The notes below the pieces were generated by a model, which worked only from the letters and a program-made list of their open reading frames with translations, was not told the DNA's origin and ran no database searches. Positions 1 through 37,300 of a stretch of DNA of 64,000 nucleotides are shown here, piece by piece. The stretch is from Sycon ciliatum (taxonomy: Eukaryota > Porifera > Calcarea > Leucosolenida > Sycettidae), in the NCBI RefSeq assembly GCF_964019385.1, contig NC_088647.1, positions 8,022,179 through 8,086,178 on the forward strand. Direction: 5' to 3'. The position numbers and the translations under genes are program-made. Numbering within the stretch: position 1 is the stretch's first letter; each line of letters starts with the position of its first letter.

Positions 1-576
1 CGTGCGTCCCCAGCTCTCCGTTCTTGGTTCTTTTTTCTCCTTTGATTTTGAATTTTTGATGCTTCAATGGAGTTTTGGTAGTTGTTGTTTGTTCGAAGAC
101 ATGTGTTTCTAAACTGTTTGTGACGAGGGATCTCGCTCGACCCGTGTGTTAGTCTGACGACCTGGGACACGTGCACGTGCACGACAACAGTCGTTATTAG
201 CGAAGTTGACTGTATCCAATCAGGTATAGCTGTTGTCATATTCTCCCTTGGACAGACGAGTTCTATAGGGAGTGCAACATGCCCCCTCCACTCCATCCTA
301 CCATGTGCCCATTTACCCTCACATGCTCCACACCCCGTCCACACACCCTGTCACATACACGAGCTTAGTAACATCAACCGCATACTGTAACACTTATTAC
401 ATGATATTTTGTGACACGAGGTTTTCCTCATGGATGTACATAGACCGCATGCTCCATCCTTTTATCGTCATTAATGCCTTTAGAGATAGATACAGAGAGA
501 AAGAGAGACGTCTGAAAGATAGGGTTTCTAAAAAGAGTTCGTGATTGGAGTAGAGAAAGATAGAAAGAAAGAGCGC

Positions 577-657
<81 letters not shown>

Positions 658-1040
658 CAGAATGTGTGCATGCCTTGCAAGCTGTTGAACGGTGTAATCC
701 CAGCACAAGTTGCTATGTCTAACATAGCTGTTCGCTATCATCGCTTCCGCGATGGGCAAGTCTGAGGTCTGAGGCGTGCGTGTATGTGTGTATGTGTGTG
801 TGTGTGTGTGCGTGTACGGGCGGCGGGCGTACATGCATGCTATAGTTACCAACGCGGGGGAAAATTGACACTTTTCTCGCCATCGACAAAGAAAGTGGTC
901 ATTTTTCTTCAACATCCAACCAGAGCCAGTCAGAGCAGCTCAAAGACAGTGCTCCCTATCCTATCATTGACAACTGTCTTGGTGGCTTTGTTGTGATTGT
1001 GAGAGTTGGGCTTGCTGCTGTCCTTTTTATGCTTTATCAG
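1..1040. other. Non-coding stretch upstream of receptor exons
   Basis: I see no convincing exon here. It holds a perfect (GA)n microsatellite at about 579-654, a short TG run at about 785-812, and at about 188-215 an isolated end resembling the TIR of the TACAGTCAACTTCGC family found complete at 8326-8529. Long open frames over the GA run are low-complexity artefacts. It may be an intron of the FN3/sushi gene that follows, because that gene must have exons further upstream. Confidence 0.5.
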
Positions 1041-4000
1041 TTGCTGGTCCGGTGGCCAACCTGGCTGCCTTTGCCAGGTCTGACTCTGAAGTTGACGTCA
1101 AGTGGCAGCCACCATTGGTAACCAATGGTAAGTAGTGGGTTATACTGTGGCATTTGGGACCTACAGAATTGACACCATTCGCAATCGTAGTTACCGGTAC
1201 TACAGTACTATCACAATTACTTGTATAGTAAAGCATGGTTTAGGTGACCACCCCACGGTGCGAGCAAAAGTGGTCGTTAAAACCAAGTGGTCTTTAGAAC
1301 AAGGTTCCATACATTCGCGGCATGCCGGATCATGCACATACTTCCATTATACATGTACTCACTCGTATTGACACGTGTTGGTATGGAACACTGTCATGCA
1401 GACGAAGCACCCACGAGTTTCACACCTCGCACTGTCCCTTGTCATTTTCGTTAACTGTATGCACTCGCTTCTGAGCACACTTCAACCCTGTTGCAGTCAA
1501 GCACGTTGGGCACTGTGTGTGCAGGTCAGATATGGCAATTGATACACTAAAAGCTGGTCGCTGTTTCCGGTGCAGTTTCTATGCAGAACTGTCCGTGCAT
1601 GGAAATCCTGTATATCATGCTGGACAACTCGGGGTTCTCCAATTGCTAGAAGCTACACACCAATGCATGCATGGATTTGCCTTTCCATAGCTCTGATGCT
1701 GTGTGGTTGCCTATCAAACATCTCTGGGAAATGTGATCATGTGCTATCCGTGAATCTGTACTCTTTTTGCCCTTCTTCAACAACAGGAGTTCTCCAATAT
1801 TATCAGCTCGACTATGGTGTTGTACAACTTCAGTTTCAAGTCACACAGGTGAATATCAGCTCACAGTCGACACACCACCGCATCACTGGACTGCCGTTTG
1901 GAAACCGTGTGGTGGTCATCATGCGAGCGGTGACCTCCGCTGGCCCGGGCCACGCCACGGCCACCCACGTCACAACACGGCCCCTGAAATACTGCACTCT
2001 GTCGCCGAGATTCATCCGACTTGCGTTGTCCATTTCTCTCGTGAATGCTAGTGGTGATGAAATGGACTTTCCTCGCCGTGTGCCCGCACACACTTCAGTG
2101 AGGTTCACCTGCAACAGTGAGGTCCACAATCCTGCTGATGCTCTGGCCAGGACGGAGTATCATGTGACGATGTGTCAGCTCGGTGGGAGCTGGTCGCCGG
2201 AATACACCGCATGTGCAGGTAATATCCTAATAAGCCCATTGCGCATTGCCAAATGTACTAGTAGATTGCGAGAGTAATGCATGTGAGCATGTTGGGATCA
2301 GCAAACACACTGCCTGTTCAACACCCCACACACGTCCATACCCGGGTAGCTGTGTGGCGTGTTGACGGTAAAAATTACGTCATTGCGCAATGGGCTCGTA
2401 GCCGTTGTCGTGGTGATTGCATTGACTGTGTTGTAGAGGCATGGTGCAGTCAGGCAGGCAGATTGCACTCGCAGCAGTGCATTGGCAACGCCTTGCTCCC
2501 TCGTATGCTGGGATAACGTGAAAATGGGGTTGAATAGTTGACTGAACAGCAGTGTCCTAAAAGTGTGATCAGCCAGCCATACTGGACACTACGTACATTG
2601 TTTTTAAACTATACCCCCGGTAGTTATTTATTTACAGTAAAACCTGCCCTGAGTGGACGCCCTTTGTGCAGCGGAGACTGTCCTAATACGACAGGATTCC
2701 GCTTGATCCAGGGATGCACGCTTAATCCACAGCACTTCGGTGCATGAACTGGAAAGCCACATGCCGGTCTCAAGATATACGTATCTTACGGAGCGTGTGA
2801 GACTCAGACTGAATTCTCCGCATCCATAGGAGCACCAGCCCCTCAAGCCTCAAGGCACAGATGCAGCTCCTAAATCGGTGGCAGTTTTCAAGAGAAGACC
2901 AGTAATTGATAGCTCTACTACGCTCCATTGCGTGTCCTGGAGAATGTGCCGATTCGTGGGCTGGTAGAAGCTTATAGGGTCCACAGCTCGTAATCTGTTC
3001 ACACTGAAACGAGCACGCATTATTGGTGGCGAAGTCGGCAATAAATACAAGAAGTTTGGTTGCCTCTAACCCTTGAACTCGCGTTGTTATGCAGGGAGTG
3101 GTGCGGTTTTCTTGCAGGTGTGCCAAGTCGATGGTTTGATGGACTTCTCGTGTGCTCTCGCTGGCAGTCGTGAGTCAGTGAAGTGTTGAGTCAAGTTGGC
3201 GGGGAAAGCGCGAGCTCGAGTGTTGCGAGAAACCAACCTTCTTATGAAACTGAGCTGCTGAATGTACTGAAGCCGGTAGTGTTGTTCGTACAGCTTCAAA
3301 CTGTCGACTTTCTGCACCGAAAGCAACAGTACTACATTGTACTTACTGGCATGTAATTGCATACCAGTCAAGCCAGTCAAGCCAGTGCGTGCTGCTGCTC
3401 ATAGATTGTGCATACAGTACTGTCGGGCGCCGAAGAACGACCAGGCTAGAAGTTCACCAAGCACAGCACACTTATGTATGCGCGGTGACTCAACAGCGCA
3501 TAGACGGTAAAACATGAACTTAAGAACGGTCTAGGCTAGGATGCTGACCTCCCCCCCCCCCCCCCCCAGTTCTTCGGTGACCGGCAGTGCTGTAGCAATA
3601 GCAATCTGGTCAACTTGACAGTATTGTGAAGTGGTGAATTTACGTATTGGTGCCGCGTCCATGTCTTTTTCTGCAGAATCCCACGACACGGACTACAAGC
3701 ACACAGCGTATATCACAATGGGCTCGGCATCCATCACCCTGTCTATACTCTCAGCACTGGTTCTCGTTGGCTTGTGCTGGAAAACAAACAAGATTAACGG
3801 TGAGATTCACCTGCAATATCTTCTACGAACATGTATACGTATATGAAACAAACAATAAGAGGACGGAGAAAGTGTTTTAACTCCGAGTTTCACGCATTAA
3901 GCGATCATCAGAAAACACTTTCTCTGTGCTCTTATTGTTTGGACCAGCTCTGCCTCTTGGTATTGAGCACTCTCTTGGACAGCCTGGAACCTCTCTGTTT

Positions 4001-4537
4001 TGTATACGTATATGCATAGGTGCATATGACACTAGTAGCAGCTCACATCACGTGCCACACAATCGTACTGATGGCACTTGCCATCAATTTGATTGCGTGG
4101 GACGTGTTGTGAGCTGGCTTGAGAGTGGAAAGCTTGTCAGCGCCTTCTAAGTTTGGCCTGGTCCCATATACCTCAAATGGTTAGAGCATTGCTCATGATT
4201 AGCAAGGTCCCGGGTTCGAGTCCTGGTGGGTCTAGTAGCATTTGTTCTCTTTTCAAGCAGTTCACTTCCCTAACTGATCCTTTGAATTTTGAAGTTCTCC
4301 CAATCCTAGAAAAGTTACAGTGGGTGGCAATTTAATGATGCACCATTTCAAACTATTATGATTTATCACACTTGAGTGAAATCATTCATCAGGACGACAT
4401 GAAATGTTACAATAGTGGCTAGCTAGGCGTGTGTGTGTGCCATTCGCTCTATCTCCATGTGATGCCTTCTCTGTGTGCTGACTGTAGAATACCGAATTGA
4501 AAGAAGACACCCGCAGAAGGCTAGATTACCATCATGA
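1041..4537 (+). CDS. FN3-sushi-transmembrane receptor-like protein, 3' exons only
   Basis: Four exons can be read: 1041-1127, 1787-2218, 3677-3799 and, tentatively, 4488-4537. All introns are phase 1, as expected for shuffled extracellular modules, and the first three exons are multiples of three. Exons 1 and 2 join to one FN3 domain: PVANLAAF...VKWQPP, then a YYQLDYG strand, then RAVTSAGPG. A sushi/CCP module follows with four Cys in order (YC, RFTC, TMC, TAC) and WSPEY before the last. The third exon encodes a hydrophobic span (about ITLSILSALVLVGLCW) followed by Lys. The last exon would add a short basic tail (EYRIERRHPQKARLPS) and a stop. Product: probably a single-pass surface adhesion or recognition protein with its N-terminal modules outside the window. 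Ligand unknown. The domain calls are firm; the tail exon is a guess. Confidence 0.6.
3848..4003. repeat. Foldback repeat with conserved right flank
   Basis: Arms of about 30 bp (AAACAATAAGAGG at 3848 and its complement ending near 3941) enclose a loop. The flank after the right arm (GCTCTGCC, GGTATTGAGCACT, GGACAGCCTGGAACCTCTCT) recurs at about 28045-28124 in intron 23 of MOGS, so this is a dispersed family. Loop-like sequence with GATCATCAG also recurs near 11510. Confidence 0.5.
4160..4233 (+). repeat. tRNA-like sequence (SINE head or tRNA pseudogene)
   Basis: This 74-nt stretch has an A-box-like TACCTCAAATGG, a perfect five-pair anticodon stem (TTGCT/AGCAA) and a consensus B box GGTTCGAGTCC. 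The acceptor stem has a mismatch, the D stem is imperfect and position 33 is not T, so I do not call a functional tRNA. A tRNA-derived SINE head is the likeliest reading. Confidence 0.45.
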
Positions 4538-5168
4538 CCCAGTGTACTTTGTTATAGAGAGAGGGAGGGAGAGAGAGAGAGGGAGAGAGAGAGAGAGGGA
4601 GAGAGAGAGAGGGAGAGAGAGAGAGGGAGAGAGGGAGAACACATTTAATACCATGCATGTGCAGCACACGCAGAAGTTGAAAAGAGTGATCACTACCGAT
4701 GTACCATAATACATGCTTAGCCCCATTTGCTATTATATTTTGTTAATTTTTTTAAATATCAGAAATCTAATGGTCGGTGAGAGCTGCTTTACCCCATATG
4801 GTAAGGCCTTGATCAGGCTATTTTAGAATGACTTTGTACCTAAAACTTGACAAAGCTGCTGTCAAAGTTGTAACTGTTGCCACATCCATACGTCAATCCG
4901 GTTTTTGTCCAGTATTCTAGCGGATATCATGAGAGAATATGAAGCATGGTCATTGTTATCTTCCGTATCTGCTACTGCCATCTGCTGTGATATATGCCTT
5001 ACCTGTATTCAGCTGTACCATCACACTTCAGCATATTTATTTATTTGCTGTGCTTTACAAGGTGCTCATTCATGCCAGCCTTGATAGCTTGCAAGTGCAT
5101 GATAGCATCTATGTTGTGCATGTGTGTGTGTGCATGTGTGTGCATGTGTGTGTATATGTATGTGTGTG

Positions 5169-5333
5169 CAGGCGTGTAGCCCGCATGGGGTACGTGCACC
5201 CTCCTAAAAGTTCGACCTAGTTTCTGCATGCACATAGTGACCATGATGACATGCACCAGCCATTCTACGCGTTCCGGTAAAGATGAACCGGCCGTGTACC
5301 CCTAGAAGGGGGGGGGGGGCAGCTACGCCCCTG
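5169..5333. mobile_element. Short hAT-like non-autonomous element
   Basis: Ends are CAGGCGTGTAGCC on the left and GCAGCTACGCCCCTG on the right, i.e. imperfect CAG...CTG inverted termini typical of hAT MITEs. It sits in a TG-rich run, so an 8-bp target duplication cannot be told from microsatellite sequence. It includes an 11-base G run. Confidence 0.4.
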
Positions 5334-5520
5334 GTGTGTGCGTGTGTGTGTGCACGTGCACAACATGCCTATCGCCTGGAGTCGCGCGCGGATCTTCGGC
5401 TGTCGAAGTATTTCTGGTCAACACCAGTACCAGCTGTTACAGGTCCAAACTGGAAAAGTCCTTTCACGACTTCCCGGTCAACACCATCATAAACAGTAAA
5501 CGTGCTAAAAGTGCATCCTG

Positions 5521-5571
5521 TCTATGCCATATGTCTATGCCATATGTCTATGCCATATGTCTATGCCATAT
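5521..5571 (+). repeat. 13-bp tandem repeat, four copies
   Basis: The unit TCTATGCCATATG is repeated at 5521, 5534, 5547 and 5560, the last copy partial. Confidence 0.85.
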
Positions 5572-6337
5572 CAAATAATGATCGCCAATGATTCCGATAT
5601 AAGATCATCATTTTCGTTCCAGGTGTGATCTTTCGACGTTCTTCGTGGCATTTCGCATCGCATAGGTACAACAGTCGACACTGACTAACTAGCTGTTACT
5701 TACATTTGTACTTGGTGCAAGGTGAACTGAATCAGTGATCACTACAGTACAGGCTTTCCTGGATCCTGCTCAGTGCACTGCCGCCTACTGGCCTTCGGAA
5801 GCACTGTCTGAGAATGGCGTGCACCGAATACAGCCACAAGGAGGACTAATAATTAATTATTTTAGCTGTAACCTGGTGGCTCAGTCAGCGAGTCTAGATA
5901 TTTCTACATGAAAACGGTCTACTTGTAGGTCGCGACTCTGCTGTCTGATCCCCCACTTTCTCGGCACAAGACAGCTCGCGCAAGGTCTTGGAGTCTTTTG
6001 TAGACTTTTTATTTGGGCTTTGGACATTTGGTGGCTCCCGATCCTATTCCTAAAATCAAATCAATCTGACATGCAGTGATTGCAGCTGGGCCCGGGGAAG
6101 TCCCGGATACACGATCAAGCTTCCCCAACTCGTTTCCATGGTGAGAACTTATGAAGTTATGGCGTCAGTTTCGCGTTCAAACTCGTACATCGTACCTTTT
6201 CGACAATTTTTATTTTTATCTCTTCAGGCTTCACTGATCATTCCCAATAATATTTTCCGATCCAGTCCAAGTGCCCATAAACTTATAAAGTATACTTTAC
6301 TGCAGTCCGCTGAAGCTTATGAGTGGTGGCTTTTAGG

Positions 6338-33323
<26,986 letters not shown>

Positions 33324-33333
33324 CAGCAACACA

Positions 33334-33399
33334 AGCAGCCATGCAGCAGCCATGCAGCAGCCATGCAGCAGCCATGCAGCAGCCATGCAGCAGCAGCCA
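33334..33399 (+). repeat. 11-bp minisatellite in MOGS 3' UTR
   Basis: About six copies of CAGCAGCCATG start about 11 nt after the MOGS stop codon. A short ATC/TGATGA-rich palindromic stretch follows at about 33448-33484. Confidence 0.85.
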
Positions 33400-33827
33400 C
33401 TATCAAGAACAGCAGCAGTGAGAGCGTAGCTGCACGTATCAACCGTCATGATGATGATCATCGTTAGATCATCATCATCATCATACTCGATCATTGGCGT
33501 CACGGGACATAGCTACTGAAGATCAAACGCAACCCGACACGCGGTTGACACCTGCAAGCTGAGTGTTGGTTGAATCCCTGTCTTCATAAACATGAGTTGT
33601 GTTCATCAACATCAGTGTCCAGCAGCATGTACGTTTCGGTTCTGAAATTCATAGCATCATCTTGGTGTTAACCAGCTAATAAGCTATTGCGCTGTAACCG
33701 TTTTTGAAACATTTGAACTGGGCTATAGAACTTTCTGCCATGTACATACAGCAAAATATTAATTTGCATTCTCTTCAATTTTAACCTTACTTTCAAACAA
33801 TTCTTTTAAGTGAAACCCGTCACGTGA

Positions 33828-34265
33828 TCAAATCCGAACACGGTGCACACTTTTCTTGCTGGTTGTTGTAGCTATCTCCTTGAGCTCTCTGCGGAGGATC
33901 TTTCCACTCAGGGTTTTTGGTATGCTGTCAACAAAGCGCACGCCGCCCGTAAGATGCTTGTGTTTGGCTAGGCGACTGGCCACAAAGTCCTGCACGTCTG
34001 ACTCGGTCAGGTTTGCGTGACTGGACGATCGTACTACGAATGCCAGCGGAGCCTCCCCGCTGCGATGGTCAGCGATGCCGGTGACACCGACGTCCTCAAT
34101 GCCATCGTGCTGTAGTAGTACTGCTTCCAGCTCAGCTGGGGCAACTTGGAAACCTGAGAAAGAGAGAGAGAGCGAGAGAAAGAGAGAGAGAGAGAGAGAG
34201 CGAGAGAGCGAGAGCGAGAGAGAGCGAGAGAGAGAGAGCGCAAGAGAGAGAGAGCGAGAGAGAGC

Positions 34266-34307
<42 letters not shown>

Positions 34308-34335
34308 GAGAGCGAGAGCGCGAGAGAGAGAGAGC

Positions 34336-34367
<32 letters not shown>

Positions 34368-37300
34368 GAGAGAGAGAGCGAGAGCGAGCTGGCACAAATG
34401 AAAATGTTCTTGGCATGGACAGTGCGTATGGAAAAGGTTTAGCAGTCTGTTGCCCCGAAATAGTTCTCATTGAAGGGATTTTTGGTCGGAAGGACTTTGA
34501 ATAAGGCCCGCCTGAATCGATTCGAACTCCCACACATGACTAGTATCAGCAAGACTAGTGATAGGCTTTTTGAGCCACAACTGAAATTCAAGGTTTGCTT
34601 TTCAAGTTAGTGACATTCAAACAACAGTCTTCAAAATGCAGCTGGCAAGTATTGCTCTCACAATGTAGCTCCAGAGAAGCATTGGAATTGTCTCCATTTG
34701 AGTGAGTAATCACTGCACCTGGGAGTGGTGCCATGCAATTTGCAATCACTGCACTTCGGTTACGGCTGCACTGGCTACAGCGCTACCCAGCGCTGTATAA
34801 TTGCGAGAAAGCATGCCTGCATGCCTGGCCACACTCAGAAATCCCAACACTACATATCATTGCAATGGCACACTTTCAGCGAGTTCATCTGCTGCTAACT
34901 CCACTGCATGCTCGCACAGATGCGAATATGTTTTCAAGTGCGGCCAACACCCCGGAAGATATGGTAGAACACAGGGAGAATAACCCCGGAAGGTTTCTTC
35001 GTTTAGGTCATAGTGGCTCACGGCCTGAATTTGCTGCAGCTCTCACTGCCGCTATCACGCGGTACGTCTAATGCACATGGTCACTGTTTACATATGGTCA
35101 GTTTACTGCACCACTGTGACCAAGGCACACATGCAGCAGGTAAAAATGCATGCAGCACTCCTGCTATCGCCGTAGTGCCTGCATAGTGGGTTGGCACTGA
35201 GCCTAAGGTTTGATGCATGGCATTATACTCATACCGTTATCAGTGCATTAATATCGCTAGGTCACAACCAGTGTCTTGGAGCAGGAAAGCTCGCGCGGAT
35301 GTCTCAATACTTCGGACATCAAGCGCCCCCATGGACGATCCCACAAGAGATGGGTCGACAACATTAAAGAACACCTCAAGCCTCTGAATGTGCCGATTCA
35401 GGAATGCCTCAACCTCGCAACCAACAAGCAACTCTGGTTAACGATCATTGACAGATGCATGACCTCCATATGATTTGTTTATGCGGGCAATATGCGACCT
35501 TAGAAGTTGCGTCTTCGACGGTATTAGTCATGAAGTTGGTGGGGTGGTGGCAAGAAGCGTGTGTTCCTCGTTGGAGCAACCAATATGTGACCTGTTCATA
35601 TTATTATTAATCAGTGCATGAATGAAGCAAGACGTGCATGTCACTCTGGCAGTGCATGGTATTATGCAGCATAGGTCGATGTGGACTTTCATGCACACTC
35701 CGTGTACTGTGGTAATCGACTATTCAGCGCATAACGAGAGAGAGAGCTTGGAAGCTCAGGGCCCTACGCTATGCTTTTTTGCCTACTCATGCATGTTATT
35801 AGAACTGATGGACATGTTTTTTTTCCCATTGATTGGCTATAGTGTTCTACGTCGACCATGACGGCTACAATGGCCGACCATACCAAAACGAACTGATCGG
35901 CTACATCATTGTATTGCAAAAAGTTTCCATTAGTTCGAATAACATGCATGATGAGCTAGGCAAAAAAGCATAGCGTAGGGCCCTGAGCGAAATAAATAAA
36001 CTCTCTTGTCATTCGAGGGTATTACGACAACGTCTGCCACCTTGCTGACCAAGGCAAAAAAAGGGGAATTTTTTTCATTTCTCCTATTTTATTTTCAAGA
36101 TATAACGATTCGAACCCGCACTATTGCCCTGCTCCGGCATGCATTCCCCCGATACACTTCGCATACATACTCATTCTTCCAAGTCGCTTCACGTTATGAT
36201 CTTGCATTTGAAAGCCCTATTTGAATATTGTGGCCAGCTGTCTTTGGTGGTACGGAACGGGACAGGTACGGGATAGCGCCAGGCATGCCGATGCTGTCCT
36301 TGATGGTACGGTACGGGACAGGTACGGGATAGCGCCAGGCATGCCGGTGGCACAAACAAACAAACACGGAATTAAAGCTGTGTGGACCCTGGCTAGCGCC
36401 AGACGTTACTGAAGTAACGTCTTTTGCATAGCTACGGGAATAAAACAATTATCCTTGGCCTGGTCAGCTAAGAACTGAACTACGGTACATCATGGCTCCA
36501 CACTGCCAACAGCATTACAGCTATGGTTACGTGTTGAACCATGCACAATTGGCGGGAGCAAAGCAGACGTCATGAAGGACTCCAGCACACATCGAGGCGT
36601 AGGCGTAGACGGTCCAAAAACCAAAAACACCGAGCAAAGGTGCTGCTGCACAGCAAGAGATTGGCAGTATAATTTTGCCATACACCTACATACAATGTCG
36701 TAGTACTCGCTTAAGTTTGTGCTAATCCAAGCTGAGCGCCTCACCTACCAACTCGTAGATGAGGGTTAGTAGGTCCATCCATGTGGTCCTTATTATAAAA
36801 CCAGCCAAGTGGGCCCAACACCGTCACTACTCGTTTCTTTTCCGATGTAGAAAGTTGGCATTGAACCTCTTCTTGCCTCAGACTACCAGTGCAAGCTTTA
36901 GCAAGACATCCCTGCATGATGGCACAATCTGGGTAAAGTCCTAGCTTGGAGAGCAATAACGCCGATTCACACACGGTAACGCCCGCTGTTGAATTGCAGT
37001 CCTTGCAGCCGCAGTAGAAGTAACTGAACACCAATCAGTATTGCCTTCAACTCTATTCTGGAGCAGTAAGTTCTGCATCCAGGGAAGCCAGGGGAGAACG
37101 AGAGCGAGGACCATTGACGTCAAATGACGATTGTACTTGTTTCCACAATGGCTGCAATGCCAAGTCTCAGAGTGTCGAGGACCTGAAGCGCCGAGATTCT
37201 CATCCCGACAGGATACATCATTGTACTTCCTCCGTTAACAAAAACTTCGTGATGGATTTTGATGGATATGAAAACGCTTAGAACAGGTCAAGAACAGTTT

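Larger units (their letters stand above)
4538..6337. other. Intergenic interval between receptor and MOGS
   Basis: No supported gene. It contains a GA/GGGA microsatellite (about 4555-4638), a hAT-like element (5169-5333) and a 13-bp tandem repeat (5521-5571). MOGS 5' UTR and promoter must lie in the last few hundred bases. An in-frame stop (6320-6322) lies just before the MOGS start. Confidence 0.5.

Noticed and set aside
397-915. 172-codon minus-strand frame
   Set aside because: It is driven by a GA repeat read as Ser-Leu and has no domain, no splice logic and no codon bias.
5283-5492. Possible further cytosolic exon of the receptor gene
   Set aside because: The frame SKYFWSTPVPAVTGPNW ends in a stop but has no convincing acceptor or phase match, and it begins inside a mobile element.
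33828-34153. Peroxisomal targeting of the ligase
   Set aside because: The C-terminus VRI is not an SKL-type signal; the N-terminus is more mitochondrial in look, but neither is proven.
34510-34600. tRNA gene on the minus strand (B box GAGTTCGAATC)
   Set aside because: The anticodon loop has nine bases and the D arm does not form; at most a SINE remnant. A similar isolated B box near 36105 was rejected for the same reason.
34733-35071. 112-codon plus-strand frame in ligase intron 2
   Set aside because: No motif, and the alternative frames over the same stretch look equally plausible; not supported as a gene.
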